NCBI GenBank assembly: GCA_018296165.2 | Contig: JACKQL020000007.1 | Coordinates: 682,001-746,000 of the forward strand | Length of the DNA: 64,000 nt | Direction: 5' to 3' | From: Termitomyces sp. T153 | Lineage: Eukaryota > Basidiomycota > Agaricomycetes > Agaricales > Lyophyllaceae | Shown here: piece after piece, positions 13,751-24,217 of the stretch | Numbering within the stretch: the first letter of the stretch is position 1 | Layout: the number at the start of each line of letters is the position of its first letter | Translations under genes and position numbers: made by a program | The notes under the pieces: generated by a model | What the model was told of the DNA's origin: nothing | Seen by the model: the letters and a program-made list of their open reading frames with translations, nothing else | Databases searched by the model: none

Positions 13751-15280
13751 TCAGCCCCACCCGTCCCAACGACCAAACCGTCTAAATTCTTGCAGTACAC
13801 AGTCTCTGCTCTCCTTTCCCTCCTTTTCTTGCTCCTTCTCTTTGCCCTTATCACGCCCAGTGACAGATGATGCACTAGAGAGTCGGTGTCGTGTAGTAGG
13901 TGTTCGAGCAGACGAGCTGGGTACTGGATTGGCCAGGGAAGATGACCGAGAAGATCTGTGTTGTGGCAAGGATAAACGATACCAACCACCTACATAAGTC
14001 AAGGCGACAAGCTGATATTCTGGTGCTCCTCCTTGTGCCGACTCGTCAGATAGAGCTACATTAATCCATCCAACAACGCATCGCTCTTCATCTGGAACAT
14101 CCTCCGTCGGAGAGCGCGAAACGGGGGCAGAGAGAGTTATATGAGATGATTGTGAGGGTATCCGATACTGAGCATACGACCATTCAGAGTCAAAATACTT
14201 CGGAAGAGGAAGGAACGGGGTTAGAGGAGAGAAGGTAGATTGGCGATTGCTGTATATTAATGAAGATCGATTAAGTCTGTGAACATAGAATGCGCAAGGA
14301 CTCACGATGGTCCAGAAGCGACGAGAGTAAAGACATGAACTGTGCCTTTGTCACTCCAGACACACAGTTCTTGTTCGTCAGGTCGAAAAGCCACACCATA
14401 GATATCTGCCTTATCCGTGCCTCTACGGAACTCTCTTACAAGCTTTCCAGATAGTGAATCCCAAACTCTCACCAAAGTTCCACGAGATGACGTTGTAGCA
14501 AGGAGGCGGCCAGAAGCAGGTACCGATAGCGTGGTCAAGGCGGTTTCGTGAGCAGCTATAATCGAGACAGGATGTTTGGCAGGCGGCGGCGGCGGTCTAG
14601 GAGGCGATGATGATATATGTGGGCCAATGGGTACTGGGGGAGCACAAGGGGGTAGATGGACTAGCTGTACATGACCCAACTGGCGCCCAGCAATTGTCAG
14701 AAGAGTCGAATATGCAGCAGTCGCCATTGCAAGTAGACCTGCATGAACAGGAGCGTTTGGGTCAATTTCCTTTTCAATATGGACGTACTTACCTTTAGGA
14801 TTATCGCAGGTGTCCCATTCCGCATATCGTGTCACCTGTTCCCCAACCTGGAATACGACTACTCTACGGCGAAGAGCGACGGCAAGCCAACCACGTCGAC
14901 AAGCGATACCTCGGACACGTTCTCTGAACTCTAGTTCTGCAACTTCCGCACCAAGAGCATCATCCCAAAAAACAACTTTGTTTGGAGGATAGAGAGGACT
15001 ACGGCCGCCACCAACGAGGAAGAGAATGTTTGATGTATGGAATGGGACAACTGTTATAAGAGTTCCTCCTTTTAGTTCTGGAGCGTACAGGTGAGCTAGC
15101 ATCTCAGAAGTGTGATAGAACTGAGGTACCGCGCTTCCGAAGGAGCTTCAGTGGGGAGGTCCGATAGACCGCAAATCCAGCGGGAGTTGATGTAGTGAAT
15201 ATCTGACAGTCGGGATCAAAACGAGCGTCAAAGATGTGCACAGGGGTAGTAGAGGTGATTGAATGGCGTCCAAGATTCAT
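13751..15280 (-). CDS. PROPPIN family phosphoinositide-binding WD protein (WDR45/Hsv2-like)
   Basis: Seven-bladed beta-propeller that binds PI3P and PI(3,5)P2 on endosomes, vacuole or the phagophore; the family acts in autophagy and micronucleophagy. The start at 15280 (MNLGRHSITSTTPVHIFDAR) is followed by a 63-nt intron that restores the frame to GGTLITVVPFHTSNILFLVG. Family hallmarks: SPLYPPNKVVFWDD, CDNPKGKYVHI, SSRGTLVRVWDSLSGKLV and the lipid-binding EFRRGTDKADIYGVAF, so the FRRG motif is intact. The last exon (13751-14305) has YFDSEWSYAQYRIP and LVALTYVGGWYRLSLP, then a Ser-rich charged tail not typical of WDR45. A proline-rich loop with five prolines in a row sits in one blade. Among PROPPINs it looks closer to WDR45/WDR45B and Hsv2 than to Atg18. 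Confidence 0.82.
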
Positions 15281-16156
15281 GAGATAAGACAGGAAGCGGA
15301 CGAGGAGGAGGGGGAGGGAGGCTCATGGCCGTTTGTCCCGATTAGGCGACAAACTGGGAGCTGACGCAACGTGTTGACAGGGACTCATCCGGACAACCAT
15401 ACATTACATTGGTTTTCACATTTTCAACAACAGATCGTCTTCTGTCTCCTCGCTGGTTTCTTATCCTCGATTCAACGTCGAACAGGTTTATGTGATTGGC
15501 ATGTATAGCATCGCATGCATATGGTCCTACGAATGAATACGTATCTCTGAAATTCTAGTGGCTAGGCCCCACGCTGAGCTTCAAACAATCATTCCTGAAA
15601 GAGCTCACCAGGTATCTAACAAGGATCTGATCACTTCTCATTCCTGTCAAGCTCTACTGATTGCATTGTTGGACGGCTTCTGGAATACCTGTGGCACGAC
15701 TGCTTCTGATCCGCTTGTGACTTTCCTTGAGACTACAAGCTACAAGAATGATGACCATACCGAAGAGGCCCGCCGTCATGTTCAATTTCAAGTTATTTCA
15801 ATCCTGGAGATAAGTGATCATGGGGAGTCCTCCGATGCTTTGTATGAGCTAACAGAAGCCATCCCGGTTCTTAATGAGAGCTCCGTTGAAAATAGAATTA
15901 ATCGACTCGAGAAATCAACTAGATGTTCGTGAACTGAAATATAGATCACTCACTTCAAAGGGCTTCCATTCTTAACTCTCTGTATCGTTGCATCCCCTGC
16001 TTGAATATCCTTGCTATCATTCTAAGAATCCTTTTCTGGACCCGAGTTCCACGAAGTTGTCTGTCTAGCTCTGTCCTATATAAACATTCGGGGAGCTACG
16101 ATCTCTCAGCACGGTTGCATCCACACCTTGTCGTACTGAATCGTCCTCATTATAAT
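15281..16156. other. Unresolved stretch with one non-ATG open frame
   Basis: This lies between the PROPPIN start and a small plus-strand ORF. An open plus-strand frame at 15558-15932 (about 124 codons, containing ALLIALLDGFWNTCG and YELTEAIPVLNESS) has no ATG of its own and would need an upstream exon; an acceptor-like TCTAG precedes it. I see no known domain. It may be part of a lineage-specific gene or a chance ORF. Confidence 0.3.
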
Positions 16157-16522
16157 ATGCCTGCGCTTAATACATCATCAAGCTCACCAGTCGAACCATC
16201 ATCACAAACTCCATCGAGATCTTTCGCGCATGCACTCTCTCGAACACCCGAAATTGAAAAACTCATGGCCGCTCACCATTATCATGGCAAATTCGCCACT
16301 CATTCGGGCTTCGATGTTGAACGATTTCTCCGTGGAGATGTCAAAGAAGTAATTTATTTTCACTGTCCAACTCAGACAGTCAGCGATACATTCAAAACCG
16401 ACCTTGACCGGCTGTTGGCCCCTTACACAGTCCACATCCTACTATCGAGAACTCGAGGACCCGCCTTTTCGACTATTACCTATCATGATACTCAACTAGC
16501 CGAGGAGTGTCGAAGAAATTGA
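16157..16522 (+). CDS. Hypothetical protein, no recognised domain
   Basis: A 121-codon intronless frame opening at ATG 16157 (MPALNTSSSSPVEPSS) and ending at TGA 16520-16522. It has a Ser/Pro-rich N-terminus, then a more structured-looking segment (FDVERFLRGDVKEVIYFHCP) and a C-terminal part with alternating hydrophobic residues (LLAPYTVHILLSRTRG). No signal peptide or membrane segment is visible. It could be the last exon of a longer gene that includes the open frame at 15558. I do not recognise the family; coding status is plausible but not secure. Confidence 0.4.
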   Translation: MPALNTSSSSPVEPSSQTPSRSFAHALSRTPEIEKLMAAHHYHGKFATHSGFDVERFLRGDVKEVIYFHCPTQTVSDTFKTDLDRLLAPYTVHILLSRTRGPAFSTITYHDTQLAEECRRN

Positions 16523-16786
16523 GGGACCAACTACATGTAGGTGTGAGCAATCAGCGGACGGTTCAACTCTAAATTCTCCCTACAAACAGCCAAGTTCGTA
16601 CATACAGTCTTTATGCAGTTATGGTATACAGTTGATCAACTACCTTTTCGATACAAGGCTAACAGTACAAAAGAGGAAAAGAGAGGAGAACGAAGATGAA
16701 CAACGGCATGCAGATAGATCAGAGACACAGCTAAATAACCACTCTTCAGATCATCAAACAAAATGGTGCGAAAGGGGCATGGATAG

Positions 16787-18173
16787 TCATCCAATTCTGC
16801 GAAGCGTTGTGTTATTGGTGATGTTAGTGGGATTCCACGTTTTAGGCGGTCGTAAGTCGATATGAGCGAGCTGCTGGCGGGCAGCCTTAAATTCAAGCTC
16901 TTCGGCCTGATACTGAGCGAGGAGGGCTGCGCGGGCCTCAGCCTGCCTCTGAAGCTCTGCTTCGGATTCATCAGACAGGTAATCCGTGAAGCCTCCATCG
17001 GAGGTGACAGTACCATCGGTCATCGAGCCAGTGCTGTCACTGCCGTTACTACTCGACCCGCTACAAATTCCATCTTTCTTGGTCGATCGGGGTGTGACAA
17101 GGGATGCGGATCGTTCAACAGTGCGTGAGGTAGGAGGTAATGGTTTGACAGAGGTCGTGTCTTTAGTGATCGAGACCGACGAACGGCGGGTCTGACGGAC
17201 AGAAACCTGATTGGAGGGAGGACAACCTTCAGTTGAGGCTTTCGACGGTGAAATGGAGGGCGAAAAGGGAGAAATTGAAGGTTTGTGGGTGGAGCTGTTA
17301 CGCCGCGGAGTCAAAGAAGCATCTAAACCCACAATCTTAGGCTTCGGCGGAGAATTGGATGAATGTGGGCCATCACGTTGCTCGATGCTCTGCCGGCGCT
17401 GAGCCTGGACTTGTTCCACAGTGGATACGGTTGGAACAGAGGTAGACACCGCAGTCGAGCTGGAATTGCGGGACAGATTGTATCCAATTGAGGAATGGGT
17501 CTGCTTCGGACTGCCCATCCATTGCTTAGAGGGTACTGCAGACCTTGACAGAGATACCGACCTCGAGGGACTACCATTTAATTTGTGATCAGGAGTGCTG
17601 GTTCCCTTGATGGTGCCCGCGCGCCCAACGCCGTTAGGGACAGGGCTTCCCCTCGTACCAAGGCTCTCTAACGCAGCCTTAATGTCTGGAGGTATGGGGA
17701 CCTGATGCACTACGCTGACAGATCTCCAATCCGCGGGCTGGATAAGCTTGTGTTCAGCGGGAGTGGGAGCTCTGCAACACCCAGGCCAGCCGGCATTGGC
17801 GAAAACGGCTTGCTTGGGATTCGTGCGCGCCCACTAAGGAGTGTGATGAGAAAATATATTTGACTCGACGACTGGCCGTGAAGATACCTTGCAGTAACCG
17901 CAACCGTTGAACGTATCGACTGCTCGAGGAATTGAGCACTCCCTCACAGCAATGGAGGGGCAGTCTGGTTACCTTCCGCATTCTTGAGATAAGAGACGTC
18001 TATATGTGGATGGATTCGGTTGTGACAGACGTCGCGGACATGAGGACACCTGGAAAAGGCTGGTCGGCAAAGAGCCGTGGCGGGGGCGCGTGGACGGACC
18101 TTGGGTGGAAGAAGACCTTGCACATGGGACAGACGTTGACGGCCTGGTCGATGGAGCCGTGAGCATAACACAT
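16787..18173 (-). CDS. Conserved-looking Cys-rich protein with long Ser-rich tail
   Basis: No family recognised. Splicing gives MCYAHGSIDQAVNVCPMCKV, then FFHPRCPHVRDVCHNRIHPH, then (after introns at about 17990-17940 and 17888-17834) FNGCGYCKWARTNP and ANAGWPGCCRAPTPAEHKL. The CPMC, CPHVRDVC, CGYC and GCC groups look like metal-binding or disulfide clusters; no signal peptide is present, so zinc is more likely. The large last exon (16787-17833) is a low-complexity Ser/Thr/Pro region with many SP and TP sites and a short predicted helix rich in E, A, Q and L near the end (EAELQRQAEARAALLAQYQ). Start ATG 18173, stop TGA 16787-16789. The frame agreement across introns and the Cys spacing support a real gene. 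Confidence 0.65.
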
Positions 18174-18481
18174 GTGGTGGGATTGGAGGAAGAGGAGGAG
18201 AGAGAGAAATGAACGTGTTTGTGGTCTATTAGAGAATTGGCATGTGGTTCCCTGCCTGCGTTAGTGATCGCTCGGTTAGCCATGGGGGCTCGCAAGGCCG
18301 TCTCTGTCGCCCCAGTAGTCCTTAAATACTTATTGCCGACAGAACCAAGCTTTCCGCCTCCTCATGCCCAACGGCGACCACTCTGCACAGCCCAGGTCGC
18401 CCAAGATGGCAGGTGATGCCCAGAGATCCCGATTATCGACACCCCACATGCTCGTCCGTATCTCTCTTCTTCTATCATCTC
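18174..18481. promoter_or_regulatory. Divergent promoter region (Cys-rich protein / NCS-1)
   Basis: A 308-bp gap between two divergently transcribed start codons (18173 minus, 18482 plus). It must contain both promoters and 5' UTRs. I see no clear consensus element or RNA gene in it. Confidence 0.5.
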
Positions 18482-19318
18482 ATGGGCAAATCCCAGAGCA
18501 AACTCACCCCGGAAGAGCTCGCCAGCCTTCAGAAGAACACTTATTGTGCGTTTCCTGTCCTCTTCTGTCTCTCCTCTTCAACGCTCCCCAGTTGATAAGA
18601 AGGAGCTTCAGCAATGGTGCGGCAGCCCCCACACTACTCACTTCCCCACTTCTCATTCTTATTGTAGGCACAAGGGCTTCCGCAAAGACTGTCCATCTGG
18701 TCACCTCAACAAGGAAGAGTTCGGTCGCATATACAAGCAGTTCTTCCCCTTTGGCGATCCCGGAGACTTTGCAGATCATGTTTTTAACGTCTTTGATCGT
18801 GACAAGAGCGGCACCATTGATTTTACTGAGTTTATTTGTGCCCTCAGCGTCACTAGTCGTGGTCGACTAGAGGAGAAACTCAAGTGTATGTGGTCCCATT
18901 GATCTAAGCGTGCTTCCAGTCTGACGGCGCGATTATTAACACAGGGGCATTCCAATTGTATGACATTGACAAAGATGGCACAATCACCTACGACGAGATG
19001 CTCCAGATTGTGCAGTCCATATACAAGATGACCGGCGAGATGGTCAAACTTCCCCCAGACGAGGACACCCCCGAGAAGGCTGGTCCAACATCTTGCGGTT
19101 CTTTCTCTGTGGCTCATCTTTATCACACCTCCATTCCAGCGTGTGGACAAGATTTTCCGGAACATGGATCGTGATAAAGACGCGAAGCTCACGTATGAAG
19201 AATTTGTTGCAGGCAGCAAGCAGGATCCAACGATTGTCCAGGTGGGTAATATGTGAGTGTTCGTTACACGCTGCTGATACTTTGCTAGGCACTATCACTC
19301 TACGACGGCTTAGTTTGA
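18482..19318 (+). CDS. NCS1: Neuronal calcium sensor 1 / frequenin homologue
   Basis: EF-hand calcium sensor; in yeast Frq1 activates the PI 4-kinase Pik1 at the Golgi. The start ATG at 18482 gives [16 protein letters not shown], with Gly2 and Ser6 fitting N-myristoylation. Spliced blocks: [19 protein letters not shown] (degenerate first EF hand, usual in NCS-1), [13 protein letters not shown] (EF2), [13 protein letters not shown] (EF3) and [13 protein letters not shown] (EF4, with Ala at loop position 6 instead of the usual Gly). The end is ALSLYDGLV and TGA at 19316-19318. Five introns; the second coding exon is only 25 nt. Length about 190 residues is normal. Confidence 0.93.
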
Positions 19319-19564
19319 TTCTGGAGGTCCTATTGTCAACTCTCCGGCAATGCAATGCAAAGCTTTGGGTTGTGGGTGTCTAGCTACATTGGGCCTCCTT
19401 TATTATTTCCTCTGCTTTTATAGCTTATTTATTCTACACAGAAACACTTAGCGGTGGCATTCCACCTTATTTGCCGTAGTTACTGAGATTGTATCACAGC
19501 TGTATTTACGAAATCAGCCCGTTTTCAACATGCAATCCATTAAATGATTCTGTCCAATAATCTG

Positions 19565-20649
19565 TTACGCGGGTGGTAGTTTTCCATACTTGCGTAGGAC
19601 TCTGTCCTCAACATCTGCACCAACCCAAGAATAAAGACCTTGTGAAAATGCAAGATTATCGATCTCTGTCTTAAACAGCTTGTTGAAATCTTGTGGTGCA
19701 CCAGGTGGAGCTGCTCCAGCTGCAGCAAAAGGAGACGCAGTCATATCGCGCGAAGAATCAGCAGCTAGAAGGAACCTTTGTCAAAAAATGCTGATCGACT
19801 CGAAGAAGCATATTTCTCACCATTATCGCCTCCAAGGATGAGATGATAAAGGCCATTTAGACCGAAGAAGTTAAGGAAGTACCATGACAAGGAAGACACC
19901 CATCGTACATCCATATCAGGAGTTTCAATGCCGCGCTGCAGCATGGATTTGAAGCCGAGAGTCAATGGGAACGGAAGCTTGACTATATAGTAGCGTATGA
20001 ACGCGTGAAATGAAACTATCCAGGTAAAGAGACGCACTCAACACGAAACCTTGGAAGAAAAAGTTGATCCAACCCATTATTACCATTTGTGGCACCATCA
20101 TGACCATCTGAGTCTTCATGCCTGCCATCATGCCGTCCATAGCTGCAGGATCCATTGGGTTAGGTGGGGTAGGAGGAGCATCACCCTTTGGTGGTCCATC
20201 TTTCAGATATGTTCCAGCAGCAAAAGCTTGAGAGAGGTGACGCGAAATGGATGTATAGAGCTGTGGGGGAGCGGGCGAGTTAGCAGACGTTGCGCGGAGA
20301 ACCTGTGACCGTATAAGAGCCCGTCTGCATTGTTGGAGTGAGATCAGGGTTATGTATAGAGCGTCAATGTTACATACTGTTCGCGGATGGCTTCCAAGGT
20401 CTGCTTTTTTGGTGTAGACTGAAGTAATATCACCACATAATGTCGTAGTACCCCTACTAGGATCTAGTGGTGACAGAAGCTGAGAGCTTGGACACGAGTA
20501 CTGTGATGGAGAGAACACGTACCATCACCAAGGTGATAGGGAAAAGGACCCAGTCGCGAATCTGAGGGTCAAGATACAACGACACTCTTCATAATACATG
20601 TCAGGGTGCACAGTGGAGATGGAGAAAACACCTACGTAGAGCTCGACAT
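19565..20649 (-). CDS. EMC3: ER membrane protein complex subunit 3 (Emc3)
   Basis: Core insertase subunit of the EMC, of the YidC/Oxa1/GET1 superfamily, which inserts tail-anchored and multi-pass proteins into the ER membrane. The start at 20649 gives MSSST, followed after a short intron by [19 protein letters not shown], the typical first membrane segment. A later exon carries the Met-rich second segment ([20 protein letters not shown], then [10 protein letters not shown]). Next come [38 protein letters not shown] and the C-terminal [19 protein letters not shown]. The stop TAA is at 19565-19567. Starts are 144 bp apart from divergent VTI1. Confidence 0.9.
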
Positions 20650-20793
20650 GACTGTAGCCAGGAGCGAAGATCACTGTTTCTAAATTGGGAATCAGCTACT
20701 GCGCATGGACAACTCATTTCTTGCCGAGCATATCGTCCCGAATATCGTCTTCCTGGTGGAATATTATCTCATCCACAGAATTCTGGGCTTGCA

Positions 20794-21717
20794 ATGAACA
20801 GTGCACCGACAGCTCTCTTTGAGTCATATGAGCAGGACTTTCAGCAATTCATTGGAACGATTGGAAAAAGACTCGAAGAAGCGGACAGCAATGAGCGCGG
20901 TGGTGAGGTGGTCAACAGGCTTGACAATACCATAATGCTGACATGGACTCTATTCTAGAAGAAAGAAAGGCCACCCTGAGGAGAGTGGACATGGAACTGG
21001 ATGAAGCAGATGAAATGGTATTACCCTCTGAATCCTATGTACACAATCCAACACTGCACCTCATAATTAGCCCAATCTAGGTCTCACAAATGGAAATAGA
21101 AATACAAGGAATACCACAGTCTATTCGCTCAGAATACCACACACGCCTTCGAACAGCGAAGGCTGATTTGTCGCGGTACAAGAAGCTACTCAAGGAACAG
21201 CGTACCCAAGTCGCTCGTTCGGACTTGCTCTCCACCTCCCAGTCCTTTACAACGTCTGATGAGCCATATGGGTCAAATAGTGACCGTGTACGACTACTAG
21301 CCGGTACCAAACGACTTGAAGATGGGACCAAGCGTTTGCAAGAGTCGCAACGGATCGCGTTGGAGACGGAAAACCAGGGGACCGATATACTAATGAATTT
21401 ACGAACACAGCGAGAGCAAATTGAGAATGCGCGAGATACGGTAGAAACCCAAAAATACTTTCTCAGTGTGGTTAAGTTGACTCCTTGCTTTAGCTACATA
21501 CTGCAGATTCTTCGATCGATCGAGCTTCTAATACATTGAGGAAAATGATACGAACGTATGTGCACTATCTCCTTCATGGAGGCTTTGTCAATCCCAGCTT
21601 ACAGGTTTTTCTGACATGGGGCCATCTAGGATGTACAAACAACGAGTTGTTACCACCGGTATCATTGTGATTCTCCTTCTGATCATTGGCTTGATTGTAT
21701 GGAGCAAGGTCACCTAG
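20794..21717 (+). CDS. VTI1: v-SNARE Vti1
   Basis: Qb-SNARE for Golgi, endosome and vacuole fusion. The start ATG at 20794 gives MNSAPTALFESYEQDFQQF (Habc domain), then ATLRRVDMELDEADEM and IPQSIRSEYHTRLRTAKADL. The SNARE helix spans the exons ESQRIALETENQGTDIL and LRTQREQIENARDT, then LHTADSSIDRASNTLRKMI; a 53-nt intron beginning GTAGAA separates the last two. The C-terminal anchor is TTGIIVILLLIIGLIVWSK, ending with TAG 21715-21717. The membrane anchor, layer residues and length (about 220) fit Vti1. Confidence 0.92.
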
Positions 21718-22025
21718 AAATGTACGGTCTTTGGACTCTAGAGAGCTTGGGCATTGCCTGATCATGAACTGACAAGTCTAAGTATGTTGCCTCACCACGT
21801 TCGGAAGCCATTTTGTCGAGTCGTTATTCATAGCCATCTTAATCTTACATTTCATAGAATGATGTGTTGCTATATTTAGTATAGCTGACGGTAAAGTATC
21901 TGTTGTACACGAAGCATCCGCGCTGGTGATATAGCCCAAGTAAAGAGGGAAGAGTACAATGACCGGAAAAAACCGAGATGTAGGTAAGAATTGCCAAAAA
22001 GAGAAGGTCATGCACATAACTACCA

Positions 22026-24171
22026 CTACCTGGCATTGGAGTACCCGCCTCCAGTGCCACCCTCGTCATAACCACGTCCTCTGTGAGCCTGCCGATGCAT
22101 GCTGCTTTGCGGCGTGGTAGGATTACTAGAATAACCACCATAGGGGTTTTCGGGGTTGTGGCCAGCATATCCAAGTCCCGATATGCTTTCATAGGCCAGT
22201 CCGGTGTTACGAGGCTGAGTTGTGTTTTGGGCGGCCCGCCCGTGGTATATGTCATGCGGATTGTAACTGTTGCTACCAGCAGGAGCTGAATGGCCATATA
22301 GAGTACTCGCAGACCTCATAGCAGGAGATTGTTGAGAAAATGGAGCAGCTGCCGTAGAGAGATGTACCGTGCTTTCATTGTCGTCATCATACATCTGTCG
22401 CTGCTGATAGTTATCTTCGTGACCAAGACCAAGAGACATTGACGAGGACTGGAATTGCGTATGGGAACCTGGTACTTGGTGAGTGGAATATGGGTTGTAC
22501 GCAGGCATCGGAGGAGGGTAATCTCCTCCAATGATCGAGTTCTTGTCGGAGTTAAAGTGGTAATAATCTTGCGTATAAGTGCTAGGTGCTGGGACGCGTG
22601 TGTTCATGGAAGCGGCGTCGTCAAAATCATCGTCAACTGACAGGTTCGGGAGGGTTGGTTGAGGAAGGGGTTTTGCGATCATCTCTCCTTTCTTGTTCTT
22701 CAGGTGTGAGAAATCACCCTGAGCTTCCCTCTGAGCGAGCTTGGCCGCGTCAGCTAGGCGCTGCTTCTGTCTACGCTTGATTACAGCATCGATTCGCTAA
22801 GGATGTCACATTACTTTTTTGTCGGCACTAGAAAATCATACAGGACTTACCTTGTCAACTTTGTGACAGCAATATTCCTGCATCAATTATCAGATAAATG
22901 CTGTATAATCTCGTGTGACGCTACCTTGAGATTACCCTGGATGTGACAAAGTAGAGGAACATAGCAGATACCAGCCATGATTAGGAGGAGTAAAGATCCA
23001 GCGAAAACCAACACAGTGAGGAAGGTGGTCACCGTCAAAAGAGAAGTAGACAAGCTCTTGTTATTCGCAAACCATTTGCCGATATCGTACCACTTGCCAG
23101 GATTCTTATGTTTCACAAGATAAATAGCGTATAAAGTGAGAGCATTGATGGTCTGACGAGGAGCATCAGCCAATAGTACTCGCTTCCAACCTGCAAAATA
23201 GTACATCAGTGACAGCGACGACATGATTCTGCAAATTAACCAGACTTTTGAAGGTGAAGAAGACGAAGAAGGCAAAGTCGTCGCTGGTCTTGGTAGAATT
23301 ACTAATATGATCGAAGAAACAAAAGTGGTCATACGACCCTGTCAGGACACAAGTTAATAAAACAGAAATGACAATGGAAACCAGGAAACTCACGGAGAGA
23401 ATAATAATTATTAGCCATAACGTTGGTGAATGCGTAAGAAATGTCTCTGCTTGCGATGATCTTTTTGGACTTCCGTGCTTCGTATGCCAGCTGTGCGGAT
23501 ATCAATACCCATGATCAAGAACAACAATTATTATTGGTACCAGAAGGAAGGAGAAGATGATACACCCCACAAACAGCCACCGGCCGGTTTTGAAAGGAAT
23601 GAAGATACAGCCATCCGTTGTTCTACATTGATTGAAAATCTCATTTGACCAGGCCTCAGTGGACAACATGGTTACGGCGGAGAAGATATCAAGTATGTAG
23701 ACCATGAAGGATTTCAGCACGATTATGTAAAGCCAGAGATACCTGAAGAAAAAGATTGAAAAAATAGTTGCGAAGGTGAGACAGAGCGCACTTCATTCGC
23801 ATAACGAAACCATTATCAGTGAACTCTCTTGTGTCGACGAAGTCGAACTACAGCGACAGAAGGTTATAGCCTGGATATCAGGGCAGAAAAAGTGCTGACC
23901 TTGTGGTCCGCAACCACTTCACGTTTCCATTTCGAACCACCGCACATATTTCAGAAGGACTGAAGATGAAAGATATCGTGGACCAGCCAGTCGCAAGGGA
24001 GCTGAAAAGAATGACCTGTTGAAAGAGCGAGGAGCTAGGGATTAGCTTGGCGTGGTTAGCGGTGAAAACAGCCTCGAAGACGCTGATGAAGGAAAGTAGA
24101 GAGCTGACGGCGTAGAGAATGATTTGTTGAGGCAACAAACGGATGGGCGGCGCGTCGGGCGGACAACCCAT
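22026..24171 (-). CDS. KCH1: Kch1/Prm6-type fungal low-affinity potassium transporter
   Basis: Plasma-membrane protein of the fungal Kch family, which promotes K+ influx and supports calcium signalling in yeast. The start at 24171 (MGCPPDAPPIRLLPQQIILY) opens a multi-pass protein: LYAVSSLLSFISVFEAVF, RWLFVGCIIFSFLLVPIIIV, then the family hallmark WKRVLLADAPRQTINALTLY and a last segment TTFLTVLVFAGSLLLLIMAG followed by YCCHKVDKRIDAVIKRR. The C-terminal cytoplasmic tail (22026-22800) is low complexity, rich in Tyr, Ser, Pro and Gly. About 10 introns. The start codon is only 46 bp from that of divergent RBG1. Confidence 0.78.
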
Positions 24172-24217
24172 AATTGATCACATTCGGCAAACACCGTGTC
24201 TGCTAGTCCTTGCAACA

